A DNA stretch of 33,600 nt from Chlorobiales bacterium (GTDB taxonomy: Bacteria; Bacteroidota; Chlorobiia; Chlorobiales; JACMJS01): NCBI GenBank assembly GCA_014380515.1, contig JACMJS010000116.1, forward strand, positions 1-33,600. Direction: 5' to 3'. The notes below the pieces were generated by a model. It ran no database searches. It saw only the letters and a list, made by a program, of their open reading frames with translations, and was not told the origin of the DNA. The translations under genes were made by a program, and so were the position numbers. This document shows positions 24,083-32,273 of this stretch, piece by piece; position 1 is the first letter of the stretch, and the number at the start of each line of letters is the position of its first letter.

Positions 24083-25042
24083 ATGAAACGCAAAGTATTC
24101 GTCTCGTATCCGATTGCGCCTGCGGGCTTGGATTTATTGCAGCAGCACAACATTGAAATCACGATGCACGCCGATCACGTGCCGCTGACGCAGCCGGAGT
24201 TTATCAGGCAATTTCAGAATCACGATGCGGTCATTATGACGCTCGGCGAACAGGTTCACTCCGATGTGATCGAACTGGCGCTGCGCGGCAATCCGCCGAC
24301 GAAAATATTTTCCAACTACGGCGTCGGTTACAACAACATCGATGTTGCCTATGCGAAATCGAATCACATTTTCATCACCAACACGCCCGATGTTCTCACC
24401 GACGCCACCGCCGACGCTGCGTTGCTCTTGATGCTCGCCGTCGCCCGAAGATTTCGCACGGCGGAACATTTGATACGCGCGGGCAAGTTTCAAGGGTGGT
24501 CGACTTTGAAACAACTCGGCGTCGATTTGAACGGCAAGACGCTCGGCATCGTCGGCTTCGGGCGTATCGGACAGGCGGTTGCGTTTCGCGCGAAGGCGTT
24601 CGGCATGGAAATCATTTATACGAAACGCACGCCGCTTGAACTGCGCATCGGCAAGCAAGTCAGTTTCGAAACGCTGCTCAGGACGAGCGACGTCGTTTCC
24701 GTTCATACGCCGCTTACCGGCGAGACAGTGCATCTTTTTAGCCGTCGGGAATTTGAGATGATGAAGCCGAATGCAATTCTGATCAACACTTCGCGCGGGG
24801 CGGTGATCGATGAAAAAGCATTGGTAGTTGCGCTTCGGGAAGGAAAGTTTTTCGGTGTGGGTCTGGATGTATATGAACAGGAGCCGCACGTCTCGCCAGA
24901 ACTTTTCACATTTGAGAACGTGGTACTCTTGCCGCATATCGGCGCGGCTACGACCGAGACGCGAAACCGCATGTCGCTCATCTGTGCCGAAAACATTTTG
25001 GATTGCTTCAACAGCAGAACGCCGCGCAACTTGGTTTACTGA
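24083..25042 (+). CDS. D-2-hydroxyacid dehydrogenase, glyoxylate/hydroxypyruvate reductase type
   Basis: 319 residues, the usual length. Reduces a 2-oxoacid with NAD(P)H in the cytoplasm. It has an N-terminal substrate domain, then NAD domain LNGKTLGIVGFGRIGQAVAFRAKAFGM (GxGxxG, about 152-157), then VHTPLTGETVHLFS and MMKPNAILINTSRGAVIDE with catalytic Arg. Glu is in LDVYEQEPHVSPEL and His in VVLLPHIGAATTETR. After the GxGxxG strand the loop reads YTKRTPLE, where the basic TKR would favour NADPH. The motif FSNYGVGYNNIDV is common in glyoxylate reductases. Exact substrate is not provable from sequence. It lies 35 bases after the membrane protein gene and converges on the DUF4926 gene with a 12-base gap. 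Confidence 0.92.
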   Translation: MKRKVFVSYPIAPAGLDLLQQHNIEITMHADHVPLTQPEFIRQFQNHDAVIMTLGEQVHSDVIELALRGNPPTKIFSNYGVGYNNIDVAYAKSNHIFITNTPDVLTDATADAALLLMLAVARRFRTAEHLIRAGKFQGWSTLKQLGVDLNGKTLGIVGFGRIGQAVAFRAKAFGMEIIYTKRTPLELRIGKQVSFETLLRTSDVVSVHTPLTGETVHLFSRREFEMMKPNAILINTSRGAVIDEKALVVALREGKFFGVGLDVYEQEPHVSPELFTFENVVLLPHIGAATTETRNRMSLICAENILDCFNSRTPRNLVY

Positions 25043-25054
25043 AGTTCGAAGAAG

Positions 25055-25315
25055 TCAGTTTTTTTGGGGCGATAGTTTCGCAGTTGGCTCTTTGATGTCG
25101 TGATAGAGCACGATGAGTTTGTCCGGCTTTACAGCAATCATCGCATATGTTTGTCCGTCGTTGTCCGAAAACTCGACTTCAAAGGCTTCACCGTTTTTGT
25201 AGACTTCCACTACCGTTCCCACTTGCCCGCGCCGGAGTAAAATGGTTTTGTCTTCCGCAAAATGTTTGACCGTCATGGCTTCAGCCAGTGCGATGACATC
25301 TAATTCATTAATCAT
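25055..25315 (-). CDS. DUF4926 domain protein
   Basis: 86 residues from the ATG at 25315; the track uses a GTG one codon earlier. The pattern ELDVIALAEAM...LLRRGQVGTVVEVYKNGEAFEVEFSDNDGQTYAMIAVKPDKLIVL is characteristic of DUF4926, a small SH3-like fold with no established function. The ATG shares one base with the TGA stop of the DUF6883 gene (TGATG), so the two are translationally coupled. It is the last gene of the HicB/DUF6883/DUF4926 trio. Confidence 0.85.
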   Translation of the reverse strand: MINELDVIALAEAMTVKHFAEDKTILLRRGQVGTVVEVYKNGEAFEVEFSDNDGQTYAMIAVKPDKLIVLYHDIKEPTAKLSPQKN

Positions 25316-25668
25316 CACGGCCTCTCTTTTTTCATTTCTTTAATAAAAGTCGAAGTCAATCTCGGCGTGTCTGAACCCTTGTCAAGGATCCACGCACTGC
25401 GAACGGTTGCTGAACCTTTTTCAGTCGTCATTTCAAAATCAATGATGTATTTATCGTCGAACGCTGTAGTTTCTTCGAACTGTGCATCTGAATTGCGTGC
25501 GGCGGAATGCAGGGCGGCATGTAACACCGCCGCATTTTCAATCGTTATGTCCAGAGCCGCTTTAAAAACCCTCGCCTTATGCTTTCCTTTTTCGTGCTTA
25601 AAGTTGAGTGCGTACCCTTCGATTTTCGCGGTCGGCACAAGAGCCTTATCGCCATTCGGCAATTTCAT
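25315..25668 (-). CDS. DUF6883-like protein
   Basis: 117 residues. The opening LPNGDKALVPTAKIEGYALNFKHEKGKHKARVFKAALDI fits DUF6883, in which a conserved Lys-Gly-Lys-x-Arg stretch precedes a hydrophobic helix. The second half (DDKYIIDFEMTTEKGSATVRSAWILDKGSDTPRLTSTFI) matches the family's terminal strand pair and WI motif. Function is unknown. The family is frequently found next to DUF4926, as here. Its ATG lies inside the 3' end of the HicB-like gene (23-base overlap), and its stop overlaps the DUF4926 start, so all three are likely made from one transcript. Confidence 0.8.
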   Translation of the reverse strand: MKLPNGDKALVPTAKIEGYALNFKHEKGKHKARVFKAALDITIENAAVLHAALHSAARNSDAQFEETTAFDDKYIIDFEMTTEKGSATVRSAWILDKGSDTPRLTSTFIKEMKKERP

Positions 25669-25828
25669 TTTCAGTCAGCGTTTCAACATAGAATTCAACC
25701 GCTTCTTTGATGTTCGTCATCACTTCTTCGAACGTACGACCTTCGGTTTGACATCCATCTGGCTCCGGTGAATAAGCGTAGTAACCGTGTTCATCTTTTT
25801 CGATGACAATGCTGGCTTTGTAATTCAC
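25646..25828 (-). CDS. HicB-like antitoxin-family protein
   Basis: 60 residues: MNYKASIVIEKDEHGYYAYSPEPDGCQTEGRTFEEVMTNIKEAVEFYVETL matches the partial RNase-H-like HicB fold (beta-strand, D/E..GYYA..P.L.GC.T.G.T.EEA..NIKEA). There is no C-terminal DNA-binding domain, and no HicA toxin is found on either side. Instead it overlaps the DUF6883 gene by 23 bases in another frame. Orphan HicB proteins like this are common. The RDD gene is upstream on the same strand with only 15 bases between. Confidence 0.85.
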   Translation of the reverse strand: MNYKASIVIEKDEHGYYAYSPEPDGCQTEGRTFEEVMTNIKEAVEFYVETLTENEIAEWR

Positions 25829-25843
25829 TTTGCGGCTCCATTT

Positions 25844-26593
25844 TTACACGTGGCCTTTGATGGCGTTGTAATCTTTCATGACGGTTTCCAAAAACATTTT
25901 CGGCGGCATTTCGCTGCTGATGTTCATCTTGTGGCTGATGGCGGTCTTGGCTTTGAGGAGCAACAATTCTCCCTGATCGAATCCGTCGGCGCGGGCGGTG
26001 GTGAGTACTTCTTTGATGACGCTGAGATCACCGTCGGAAAGTTCGCCTGCCGCACTGAAGACGGGCGTGTAGGAATCATTGAGCCGCGCGAGAATCGTAT
26101 CATCGAGCGAGATGCGCGAGCGCAGTTTGATGACCGCCGTGCCCGCGGCAATGTCGCCCAGCCGTTGCCCTTTGCCGTTGATGACGACGACGAGAATCGC
26201 CACCGCCGGTGAGAACAAACCCGAATCAACGATCTTCAACATCCACCGCAGCAAATACGCGATGAACGACGGTTGCGAGCCGTCCAACTTCACCACTTTG
26301 ATTTGCCGGATTTTCTTGCCGAAACTTTGGCCGTCTAAAAAAATCTCGCAGAGCAAGTCGTAGAAAAATACCGGCATGTACAGCGCGAATACCACCACGC
26401 CGCCGATGTCGCTTTGGGTGAAATCACGGACGGCATCGTTGAAGAAAAGCAGGCTGATGCCGATGATGTAACCGGCAAGAATGAAGTAATCGAAGAGCGT
26501 GGCAACGACGCGGTCCCACACGCTTGCAATCTCATAGTCAATCTCTATATTTTGTGCGGTCTGAATCCCGATACTTTCCCTGACGCTTTCCAT
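25844..26593 (-). CDS. RDD-family membrane protein
   Basis: 249 residues. The RDD domain occupies about residues 22-165. It starts with the Arg of IASVWDRVVATLFDYFILAGYIIGISLLF (the R...D pattern giving the family its name), then VVVFALYMPVFFYDLLCEIFLDGQSFGKKIRQIKVVKLDG (the conserved GxSxGKxxxxxxV segment) and LLRWMLKIVDSGLFSPAVAILVVVINGKGQRLGDIAAGTAVIKL. Three hydrophobic segments are visible. The C-terminal part (165-249) is soluble. The family is poorly characterised; some members are transporters. It is divergent from the SpoIIM gene with an 85-base gap, an arrangement often seen with DUF58/MoxR clusters. Confidence 0.9.
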   Translation of the reverse strand: MESVRESIGIQTAQNIEIDYEIASVWDRVVATLFDYFILAGYIIGISLLFFNDAVRDFTQSDIGGVVVFALYMPVFFYDLLCEIFLDGQSFGKKIRQIKVVKLDGSQPSFIAYLLRWMLKIVDSGLFSPAVAILVVVINGKGQRLGDIAAGTAVIKLRSRISLDDTILARLNDSYTPVFSAAGELSDGDLSVIKEVLTTARADGFDQGELLLLKAKTAISHKMNISSEMPPKMFLETVMKDYNAIKGHV

Positions 26594-26678
26594 TATTCCC
26601 CGGCTACTTTTTTATTGAAGTTGAAATTGCCTCCAAGATAAGTCCGCTGATACTCAACTTGACTACCGCAAACCGCTG

Positions 26679-27755
26679 ATGCGCGAAGTTGCTTTCCTCA
26701 AACAAAACGCCCAGAAGTGGAAGTCCTTCGAGGCGATGCTTCAAAGCAAAAACGCATCCTCGCCCGATGCGCTCGCCGCTCTGTTTATCGAACTGACCGA
26801 CGATTTGAGTTACGCGCGGACGCACTATCCGAAAACCAAAACGACGGCGTATCTCAATACGCTTACCGCCCGCGTTCATCAAGCGATTTACCGCAGCAAG
26901 AAAGAACCGCGCGGTCGGCTGGCACGGTTTTATCTCTTCGAACTGCCGCGCCTGTTTCGCAACTCGCACAAAGAACTGCTGTATTCATTCATCATTTTCG
27001 CGCTGGCGGTTTTGATCGGCGTCGTTTCGGCGCTCAATGATTCGACGTTCGTGCGATTGATTCTCGGCGATAGTTACGTGAACATGACGCAGAACAACAT
27101 TGCCAAAGGCGATCCGCTCGGCGTTTACAAAGGCGGCAGCGAGCTGGAGATGTTCATCGCCATCACGTTCAATAACATTCGCGTTTCATTTTTCGCCTTC
27201 GCGGCGGGACTTTGCTTTTCCGTCGGCACGGCGATGTTGCTCTTCTACAACGGCGTGATGCTGGGCGCGTTTCAAACGTTTTTTTATCAAAAGAAACTGC
27301 TCGTCACGTCGTTGCTCACGATTTGGATTCACGGGACTTTGGAAATTTCCGCCATCGTCGTCGCGGGCGCGGCGGGCCTCGCCATGGGCAACAGCATTCT
27401 CTTTCCCGAAACGTTTTCGCGCTCGGAATCTTTCCGGCGCGGGGCGACGCAAGGCGTTAAAATCATTATCGGACTGTTGCCGCTTTTTATCACCGCCGGA
27501 TTTTTAGAGAGTTTCATCACGCGCCACTACGCCGAATTGCCGCTCGCCGTCAGCCTTTTCATTATTTTCGGATCGCTCGCGTTCATCGCTTTTTATTTCA
27601 TCATCTATCCGATTCAACTCGAAACACAAGCCAGCCGCGCATCTGCATCTCCGGCGGCGGAAACCTTGCCGCGAGCAAAGCCGAAACCGGCGGTATCGCT
27701 GCAAGCCAGCGAAGTTCCGGCAACCGCCAGTGCGGCGTTGGGCATCAATCCTTAG
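26679..27755 (+). CDS. SpoIIM-like (stage II sporulation protein M) membrane protein
   Basis: 358 residues. A soluble helical N-terminus (about 1-95; FIELTDDLSYARTHYP, LNTLTARVHQAIY) is followed by five to six membrane helices: LLYSFIIFALAVLIGVVSAL, MFIAITFNNIRVSFFAFAAGLCFSVGTAMLLFYNGVMLGAF, LLTIWIHGTLEISAIVVAGAAGLAMG and IIIGLLPLFITAGFLESFI. The NNIRVSFFAFAAG, NGVMLG and HGTLEISAIVVAGAAG motifs are typical of the SpoIIM/DUF95 family. Non-sporulating bacteria keep it in this RDD/DUF4129 cluster, so no sporulation role is implied. The C-terminal 45 residues are Ala/Pro-rich and probably disordered. It starts the plus-strand cluster that runs to the window end. Confidence 0.9.
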   Translation: MREVAFLKQNAQKWKSFEAMLQSKNASSPDALAALFIELTDDLSYARTHYPKTKTTAYLNTLTARVHQAIYRSKKEPRGRLARFYLFELPRLFRNSHKELLYSFIIFALAVLIGVVSALNDSTFVRLILGDSYVNMTQNNIAKGDPLGVYKGGSELEMFIAITFNNIRVSFFAFAAGLCFSVGTAMLLFYNGVMLGAFQTFFYQKKLLVTSLLTIWIHGTLEISAIVVAGAAGLAMGNSILFPETFSRSESFRRGATQGVKIIIGLLPLFITAGFLESFITRHYAELPLAVSLFIIFGSLAFIAFYFIIYPIQLETQASRASASPAAETLPRAKPKPAVSLQASEVPATASAALGINP

Positions 27756-27817
27756 AATCAGCATTTGAAATATTCGACGATATTTGAAATTTCCGGTTCA
27801 CTCAATCAACACACATC

Positions 27818-28747
27818 ATGGACGCATCCGAATTGCAATCCGCCTCGCGCACCGAAAGCCCGCGCATCGAGTTCCGCAAAACGCGCAACCTCGGCGACAT
27901 TATCAACATCACGCTGCTGTTCATGCGGCAGAATTTTAAACCGCTCGCCACGGCGATTGTTTATATCGCCGGGCCGTTCGCTTTGTTGACGGGCGTCGCC
28001 GCAGGTATCTATCAAGCCAACGTCCGCGATCTCGCCATCGGCGCGGGCGGCGGAAGTGCCGACCCCTTTGCTGCGTTCTCTCAACTTTTCAGCGTCGAGT
28101 ATTTTCTCATTATTCTTTTTTCCGTCCTTGAATCCACCGCACTTATCGCCATCGTCTATACCTACATCAATCTCTACATCGACCGACCGGATACCGAGCC
28201 GCAGGTGCAAGACATCTGGCAGGGCGTGCAGCAACATTTTCTAAAAGTCTTTTCCGCGTCGCTGCTCGCGGGCTTGCTGCTCATTCTCGGCATTGTGCTG
28301 CTGGTCATTCCGGGCATTTACATCAGTGTGCCGATTTCGTTTATCTACGTCATCATGCTGCGGGAAAACCGCAGCGTCGGCGAGGCGATCTCACGCGGCT
28401 TTGCGCTGGTGAGAGGCCACTGGTGGCAATCGCTCGGCGTGCTGGTCGTGGTCGGATTGCTCGGTTATATCGTCTCGTTCGTGTTCAGTCTTCCGGCGGG
28501 CGTGATCGGATTTGTCTCGGCGTTCAACAGCGTCCGCGAAGGCAGCGGCACCGGCGCAACGCTTTTTGAGCGTGCCCTCTATGTGCTGACGTCGATTATC
28601 TCGTCGTTCGGCACACTCATTTTTTACGGCATCGTTTATATCGCCACCGCATTTCAGTATTTCAATCTGGCCGAACGCAAAGAAGCGACCGGCCTGATGA
28701 ACAAACTTCAGGGCATTGATACGCCGCCCGCACCCAACACGTTTTGA
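27818..28747 (+). CDS. polytopic membrane protein of the SpoIIM/DUF4129 cluster
   Basis: 309 residues. A polar N-terminus (about 1-35) precedes about six hydrophobic segments: PLATAIVYIAGPFALLTGVAAG, YFLIILFSVLESTALIAIVYTYINLYI, VFSASLLAGLLLILGIVLLVIPGIYISVPISFIYVIML, SLGVLVVVGLLGYIVSFVFSL and LTSIISSFGTLIFYGIVYIATAFQYF. The IVLLVIPGIYISV and AISRGFALVRGHWWQSLGV patterns resemble the membrane domain of glycerophosphodiester phosphodiesterase-type proteins, but no phosphodiesterase domain is present. Function is unknown. The DUF4129 gene begins four bases after its stop. Confidence 0.75.
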   Translation: MDASELQSASRTESPRIEFRKTRNLGDIINITLLFMRQNFKPLATAIVYIAGPFALLTGVAAGIYQANVRDLAIGAGGGSADPFAAFSQLFSVEYFLIILFSVLESTALIAIVYTYINLYIDRPDTEPQVQDIWQGVQQHFLKVFSASLLAGLLLILGIVLLVIPGIYISVPISFIYVIMLRENRSVGEAISRGFALVRGHWWQSLGVLVVVGLLGYIVSFVFSLPAGVIGFVSAFNSVREGSGTGATLFERALYVLTSIISSFGTLIFYGIVYIATAFQYFNLAERKEATGLMNKLQGIDTPPAPNTF

Positions 28748-28751
28748 GAAC

Positions 28752-29675
28752 ATGCCTGTTTTTTCCTTTGAGATTTCCGCGATCCCCCTTCTCAAAAAAG
28801 GTTGGGTAGCGTTGATTGTCGCCGGGGTGCTGTGGCTTCCGCCGCAACCGGCGCCAGCCGCCGTGCCCGATTCCGCGTTCAAACCCGGCATCGCCGCGGA
28901 CTCCGCACAGGCATCTAAATCCGATTCCCTCGGCAGCCACGGTGAGCATGATTTGTTTTATTCCAACCCGGTCTACAATCGCTTCGATACCACAACGCTC
29001 ATTTTGCGGGCGGGCGACCCGCAGGTTCGAAAAGATTCCGCGGCCATCGCGCTGCGCCGTCCCGATGCGGCCAAACTTGAAGCGTTCCTCAACGACGGGA
29101 CCTTTCATTACGACCGTCAGCCGCCGCCGACCGCGACCTTCTGGCAACTCGTCCGCTACTGGCTATGGCAAACGTTTTTCGATCTCAGCCAGAATCAATA
29201 CTGGAGTCCGTTTTGGCGCATCGTCAGTTACCTCATCTTCGGTGCCGCCGCCGTGTTCGTCATTCTCAAACTCACGCAAACCGATTTGAAAGGGTTGTTC
29301 TACGGCGGCAAAGGCGGCTCGCTCGATTTCCAAACCATCGTGGAAGATATTCACGGCCTCGATCTTGACGCCCTCATTGACGAAGCGATCCAAAACAAAC
29401 AGTACCGCCGGGCGGTGCGTTATTGTTACCTGCGCGCGTTGAAATTGCTGAGCAATCAAAATCTGATTGTGTGGCGCGCCGATAAAACCAACCGCGACTA
29501 CATTTCGGAACTGCGCCAAAGCGACTTGCGCCCCGCGCTCGCCGATTTGACAAACCAGTTCGAGCATGTCTGGTACGGCGATTTCCCGATTGATGAACCG
29601 CGATTCCTGCGGGTGCGGGCACAGTTTGATGCCTTCACCAAAACCCTCGCGTCCGATCACCTTTCGCCCCGATGA
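28752..29675 (+). CDS. DUF4129 membrane protein
   Basis: 307 residues from the ATG at 28752, chosen because it lies four bases after the previous stop; the track start overlaps the upstream gene. A hydrophobic N-terminal segment (IPLLKKGWVALIVAGVLWLP) may be a signal or anchor. A polar region (about 35-130) follows, then one membrane helix (IVSYLIFGAAAVFVILKL). The C-terminal half is the DUF4129 domain: ALIDEAIQNKQYRRAVRYCYLRALKLLSNQNLIVWRADKTNRDYISEL...LTNQFEHVWYGDFPI. The AVRYCYLRAL and F...WYG motifs are typical. In related clusters the family is linked to transglutaminase-like or DUF58/MoxR proteins. It ends four bases before the DUF4350 gene. Confidence 0.87.
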   Translation: MPVFSFEISAIPLLKKGWVALIVAGVLWLPPQPAPAAVPDSAFKPGIAADSAQASKSDSLGSHGEHDLFYSNPVYNRFDTTTLILRAGDPQVRKDSAAIALRRPDAAKLEAFLNDGTFHYDRQPPPTATFWQLVRYWLWQTFFDLSQNQYWSPFWRIVSYLIFGAAAVFVILKLTQTDLKGLFYGGKGGSLDFQTIVEDIHGLDLDALIDEAIQNKQYRRAVRYCYLRALKLLSNQNLIVWRADKTNRDYISELRQSDLRPALADLTNQFEHVWYGDFPIDEPRFLRVRAQFDAFTKTLASDHLSPR

Positions 29676-29679
29676 ACCG

Positions 29680-31089
29680 ATGCTGAAAGGCCAACTCAAA
29701 TATATTCTTGTGCTTTTGCTGGCGATGGTGTTGCTGGTGGTCGTACAACTTTCCACGCCGCCGCCGCTGGATTGGTCGCCGTCGTTTTCGCGCGAAGATA
29801 AAATTCCCTACGGCAATTTTATTCTGTTCGCCTTACTTCCCGACGTCTTTCCCCGCACGGCGGTCAGCATTGTGCAAGATCCGATCTACACCGTGCTTAC
29901 CGGCGACACGATTGATGCCGAAGCCCGTCTGAACCGCAACTACGCGAGCGGTTCAGACGACGCTGACGACGCTTACGATGATTACCGCGATGCTGAACCG
30001 GATTCCGCAGCGACGTTTGATTCCGCTTCAACTCGCAGTTTGTTCCGCAGTAAATCAGCGATTACGCAACGCTCGACGACTTACATGTTTATCGGCGGCA
30101 ATTACGTCGGGAGTTTTCTGCCCGATAAACTTGATGTGGAATATCTCTTGCAGTTTGTCAGCGAAGGCAACACGGTCTTCATCGCCGCCCAGCGGTTTGA
30201 CGCGTCGTTTCTCGATACGCTGAGGCTGCGCGTCGGCAATTATTATGAAGTGGCCAATCTCGGCGTGAAGACGGATAATGCGGAAACGGGCGGAGGACTT
30301 TCACTCGAAAGCAAATTGGATTCGCTCGGCATTAATTTTATCAATCCTGCGCTGCGTGCGAAGAGCGATTACCGCACGCGGCGCACCGACGGCTCGCACG
30401 CCTATTTCACGCGGTTCGATTCGCTCAAAGCCGAAGCCCTCGGCATGAACAGCAAAGGCTATGTGAACTACTTGCGGCTGCGGTTCGGCAAAGGTTTTTT
30501 TTATCTCAACACCGTGCCCTACGCCTTCACAAATTATAACTTGATGATGGCACCGAACAGCGAATACGTCTTCAAAGCCTTGTCCTACTTGCCGGTGCAG
30601 CCCGTCTTGTGGGACGAATTTTATAAAGTCGGGCGGCGCGAATCACGAACGCCGCTGCGATATATTCTCTCGAACGAAGCCTTGCGGTGGGCATATTATC
30701 TGACGATTGCAAGTGCGTTGCTGTTCATCACGTTTGAAAGCAAGCGGCGACAGCGCATCATTCCCGTCGTTGCGCCGCCGCCGAATATGGCGGTGGAGTT
30801 CGTCGAAACCGTCGGGCGGTTGTATTATCAGAACGGCGATCACAAAGATTTGGCGACCAAGAAAATCACATTCTTTCTCGATGACTTACGTTCAAGTTAC
30901 ATGGTACGCACCACCGCTTTTGATGCAGAGTTTTATGAAACGCTGGCGCGCAAATCGGGCATCGCTGAAAGCGATCTCAAAACACTTTTCACGTTTATCA
31001 CGCAACAGGGTATGCGATCATCCGTCTCCGAAATTGATTTGAAACAACTGAGCGCGATGATCGATAATTTTTACAAAAAGTCGAATTGA
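29680..31089 (+). CDS. DUF4350 membrane-anchored protein
   Basis: 469 residues from the ATG at 29680 (MLKGQLKYILVLLLAMVLLVVVQL), four bases after the DUF4129 stop; the track start would overlap that gene. It has an N-terminal membrane helix. A DUF4350 region (about 30-290) follows: DKIPYGNFILFALLPDVFP and, after an acidic Asp-rich insertion (DDADDAYDDYRDAE), YMFIGGNYVGSFLPDKLDVEYLLQFVSEGNTVFIAAQRF. Then come GKGFFYLNTVPYAFTNYNLM and a second membrane helix (WAYYLTIASALLFITF). The cytoplasmic tail (about 370-469) has FVETVGRLYYQNGDHKDLATKK. It forms a unit with the MoxR and DUF58 genes, but a repeat element separates it from moxR. Confidence 0.85.
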   Translation: MLKGQLKYILVLLLAMVLLVVVQLSTPPPLDWSPSFSREDKIPYGNFILFALLPDVFPRTAVSIVQDPIYTVLTGDTIDAEARLNRNYASGSDDADDAYDDYRDAEPDSAATFDSASTRSLFRSKSAITQRSTTYMFIGGNYVGSFLPDKLDVEYLLQFVSEGNTVFIAAQRFDASFLDTLRLRVGNYYEVANLGVKTDNAETGGGLSLESKLDSLGINFINPALRAKSDYRTRRTDGSHAYFTRFDSLKAEALGMNSKGYVNYLRLRFGKGFFYLNTVPYAFTNYNLMMAPNSEYVFKALSYLPVQPVLWDEFYKVGRRESRTPLRYILSNEALRWAYYLTIASALLFITFESKRRQRIIPVVAPPPNMAVEFVETVGRLYYQNGDHKDLATKKITFFLDDLRSSYMVRTTAFDAEFYETLARKSGIAESDLKTLFTFITQQGMRSSVSEIDLKQLSAMIDNFYKKSN

Positions 31090-31090
31090 T

Positions 31091-31197
31091 AATCCCCCCA
31101 GCCCCCTTTAACAAGGGGGAGTTTGAATAGCGCGAGCATCGAATGGCACGCACATCGAACAATCGTTCCCCCCTTGTCAAAGGGGGTTAGGGGGATT
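31091..31197. repeat. AATCCCCC-ended palindromic element between DUF4350 and moxR
   Basis: 107 bases with inverted ends AATCCCCCCAGCCCCCTTT / AAAGGGGGTTAGGGGGATT. Inside each end is a hairpin (CCCCCTTT-AACA-AGGGGG and CCCCCTTGTCAAAGGGGG). The architecture is like the AACCCCTCTG elements but the sequence differs, so it is a separate subfamily. Confidence 0.75.
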
Positions 31198-31226
31198 AAA
31201 AATCTTATCACATAATCAACGTACCA

Positions 31227-32273
31227 ATGGACGCATCTACGCCGCAACCCGCCGAAACGCAACCTTCATCACCTCAAATAGAATCGCAACCGCAATCGCC
31301 AACAACGACGTTTGAAACGCGCACCGACCTTGCAGCCTTGCGGGACGCGGTGTTGCGGGTGCGGCAGGAGCTGCGCAAGATCGTCGTCGGGCAGGAGAAG
31401 ATGGCGGATTTGCTCATCGCCGCCGTGCTCTCGAACGGACACGTTTTGATTGAAGGCGTGCCGGGCGTCGCCAAAACGCTCACGGCCAAACTCATCGCCC
31501 GCACGCTCTCGATTGATTTTTCGCGTATTCAGTTCACGCCCGATCTCATGCCCAGCGACGTGCTCGGCACGGCGGTTTTCAATCCGAAGACGGCGGAGTT
31601 TTTGTTCAACAAAGGTCCCATTTTTTCGAACCTCGTGCTCATCGATGAAATCAACCGCGCTCCGGCCAAAACGCAGTCATCGCTGTTTGAGGTGATGGAA
31701 GAACGTCAAATCACGATTGACGGCACGACCTATCCGATGGCGCCGCCGTTTCTCGTCATCGCTACGCAAAACCCGATTGAGCAAGAAGGCACGTACCGTT
31801 TGCCCGAAGCGCAATTGGATCGTTTCCTTTTCAAAATCGAAGTCGGCTATCCGACGCCGGAAGAAGAAGCCGTGATCCTTGCCGAGTTTCACGGGCGCAA
31901 AAGTTTGAACCGGTTGGAATCAGTTGAAGCGGTTTTGTCGGCGTCGCAAATTGCGGCGTACCAATCGCAAGTGCGCGGGCTGCACATCGATGCGAACCTG
32001 ATTGGGTACATCGCGCAAATCGTTTCGAGCACGCGCAAGCACGGCGATATTTTTCTGGGCGCATCGCCCCGTGCGTCGCTCGCCATTATGACCGCATCGA
32101 AGGCACTCGCGGCGATGCGCGGACGTGATTTCGTTACGCCCGAAGATATTCAAGAGGCGGCCTATCCCGTGCTTCGACACCGCATCGCGCTCACGCCCGA
32201 AAAGGAAATGGAAGGCGCGAGCACCGAAGAAGTCATCGCCCAGTTGATTAAAAAAATCGATGTGCCGCGGTAA
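31227..32273 (+). CDS. MoxR-family AAA+ ATPase
   Basis: 348 residues. A chaperone-like ATPase that helps mature or assemble partner proteins, usually the DUF58/von Willebrand proteins encoded beside it. After a Pro/Gln-rich disordered start (1-30) comes the AAA+ core: KIVVGQEKMADLL, Walker A GVPGVAKT (77-84), Walker B NLVLIDEINRA (about 135-145), PIEQEGTYRLPEAQLDRFLF (sensor and Arg-finger region), and the lid FLGASPRASLAIMTASKALAAMRGRDFVTPEDIQ. All catalytic motifs are intact. Its stop codon TAA runs directly into a repeat element, and the DUF58 gene follows 158 bases later. Confidence 0.95.
   Translation: MDASTPQPAETQPSSPQIESQPQSPTTTFETRTDLAALRDAVLRVRQELRKIVVGQEKMADLLIAAVLSNGHVLIEGVPGVAKTLTAKLIARTLSIDFSRIQFTPDLMPSDVLGTAVFNPKTAEFLFNKGPIFSNLVLIDEINRAPAKTQSSLFEVMEERQITIDGTTYPMAPPFLVIATQNPIEQEGTYRLPEAQLDRFLFKIEVGYPTPEEEAVILAEFHGRKSLNRLESVEAVLSASQIAAYQSQVRGLHIDANLIGYIAQIVSSTRKHGDIFLGASPRASLAIMTASKALAAMRGRDFVTPEDIQEAAYPVLRHRIALTPEKEMEGASTEEVIAQLIKKIDVPR

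Noticed and set aside
24134-24937. 267-aa minus-strand ORF
   Set aside because: Complement of the hydroxyacid dehydrogenase; no family pattern and shadow-like composition.
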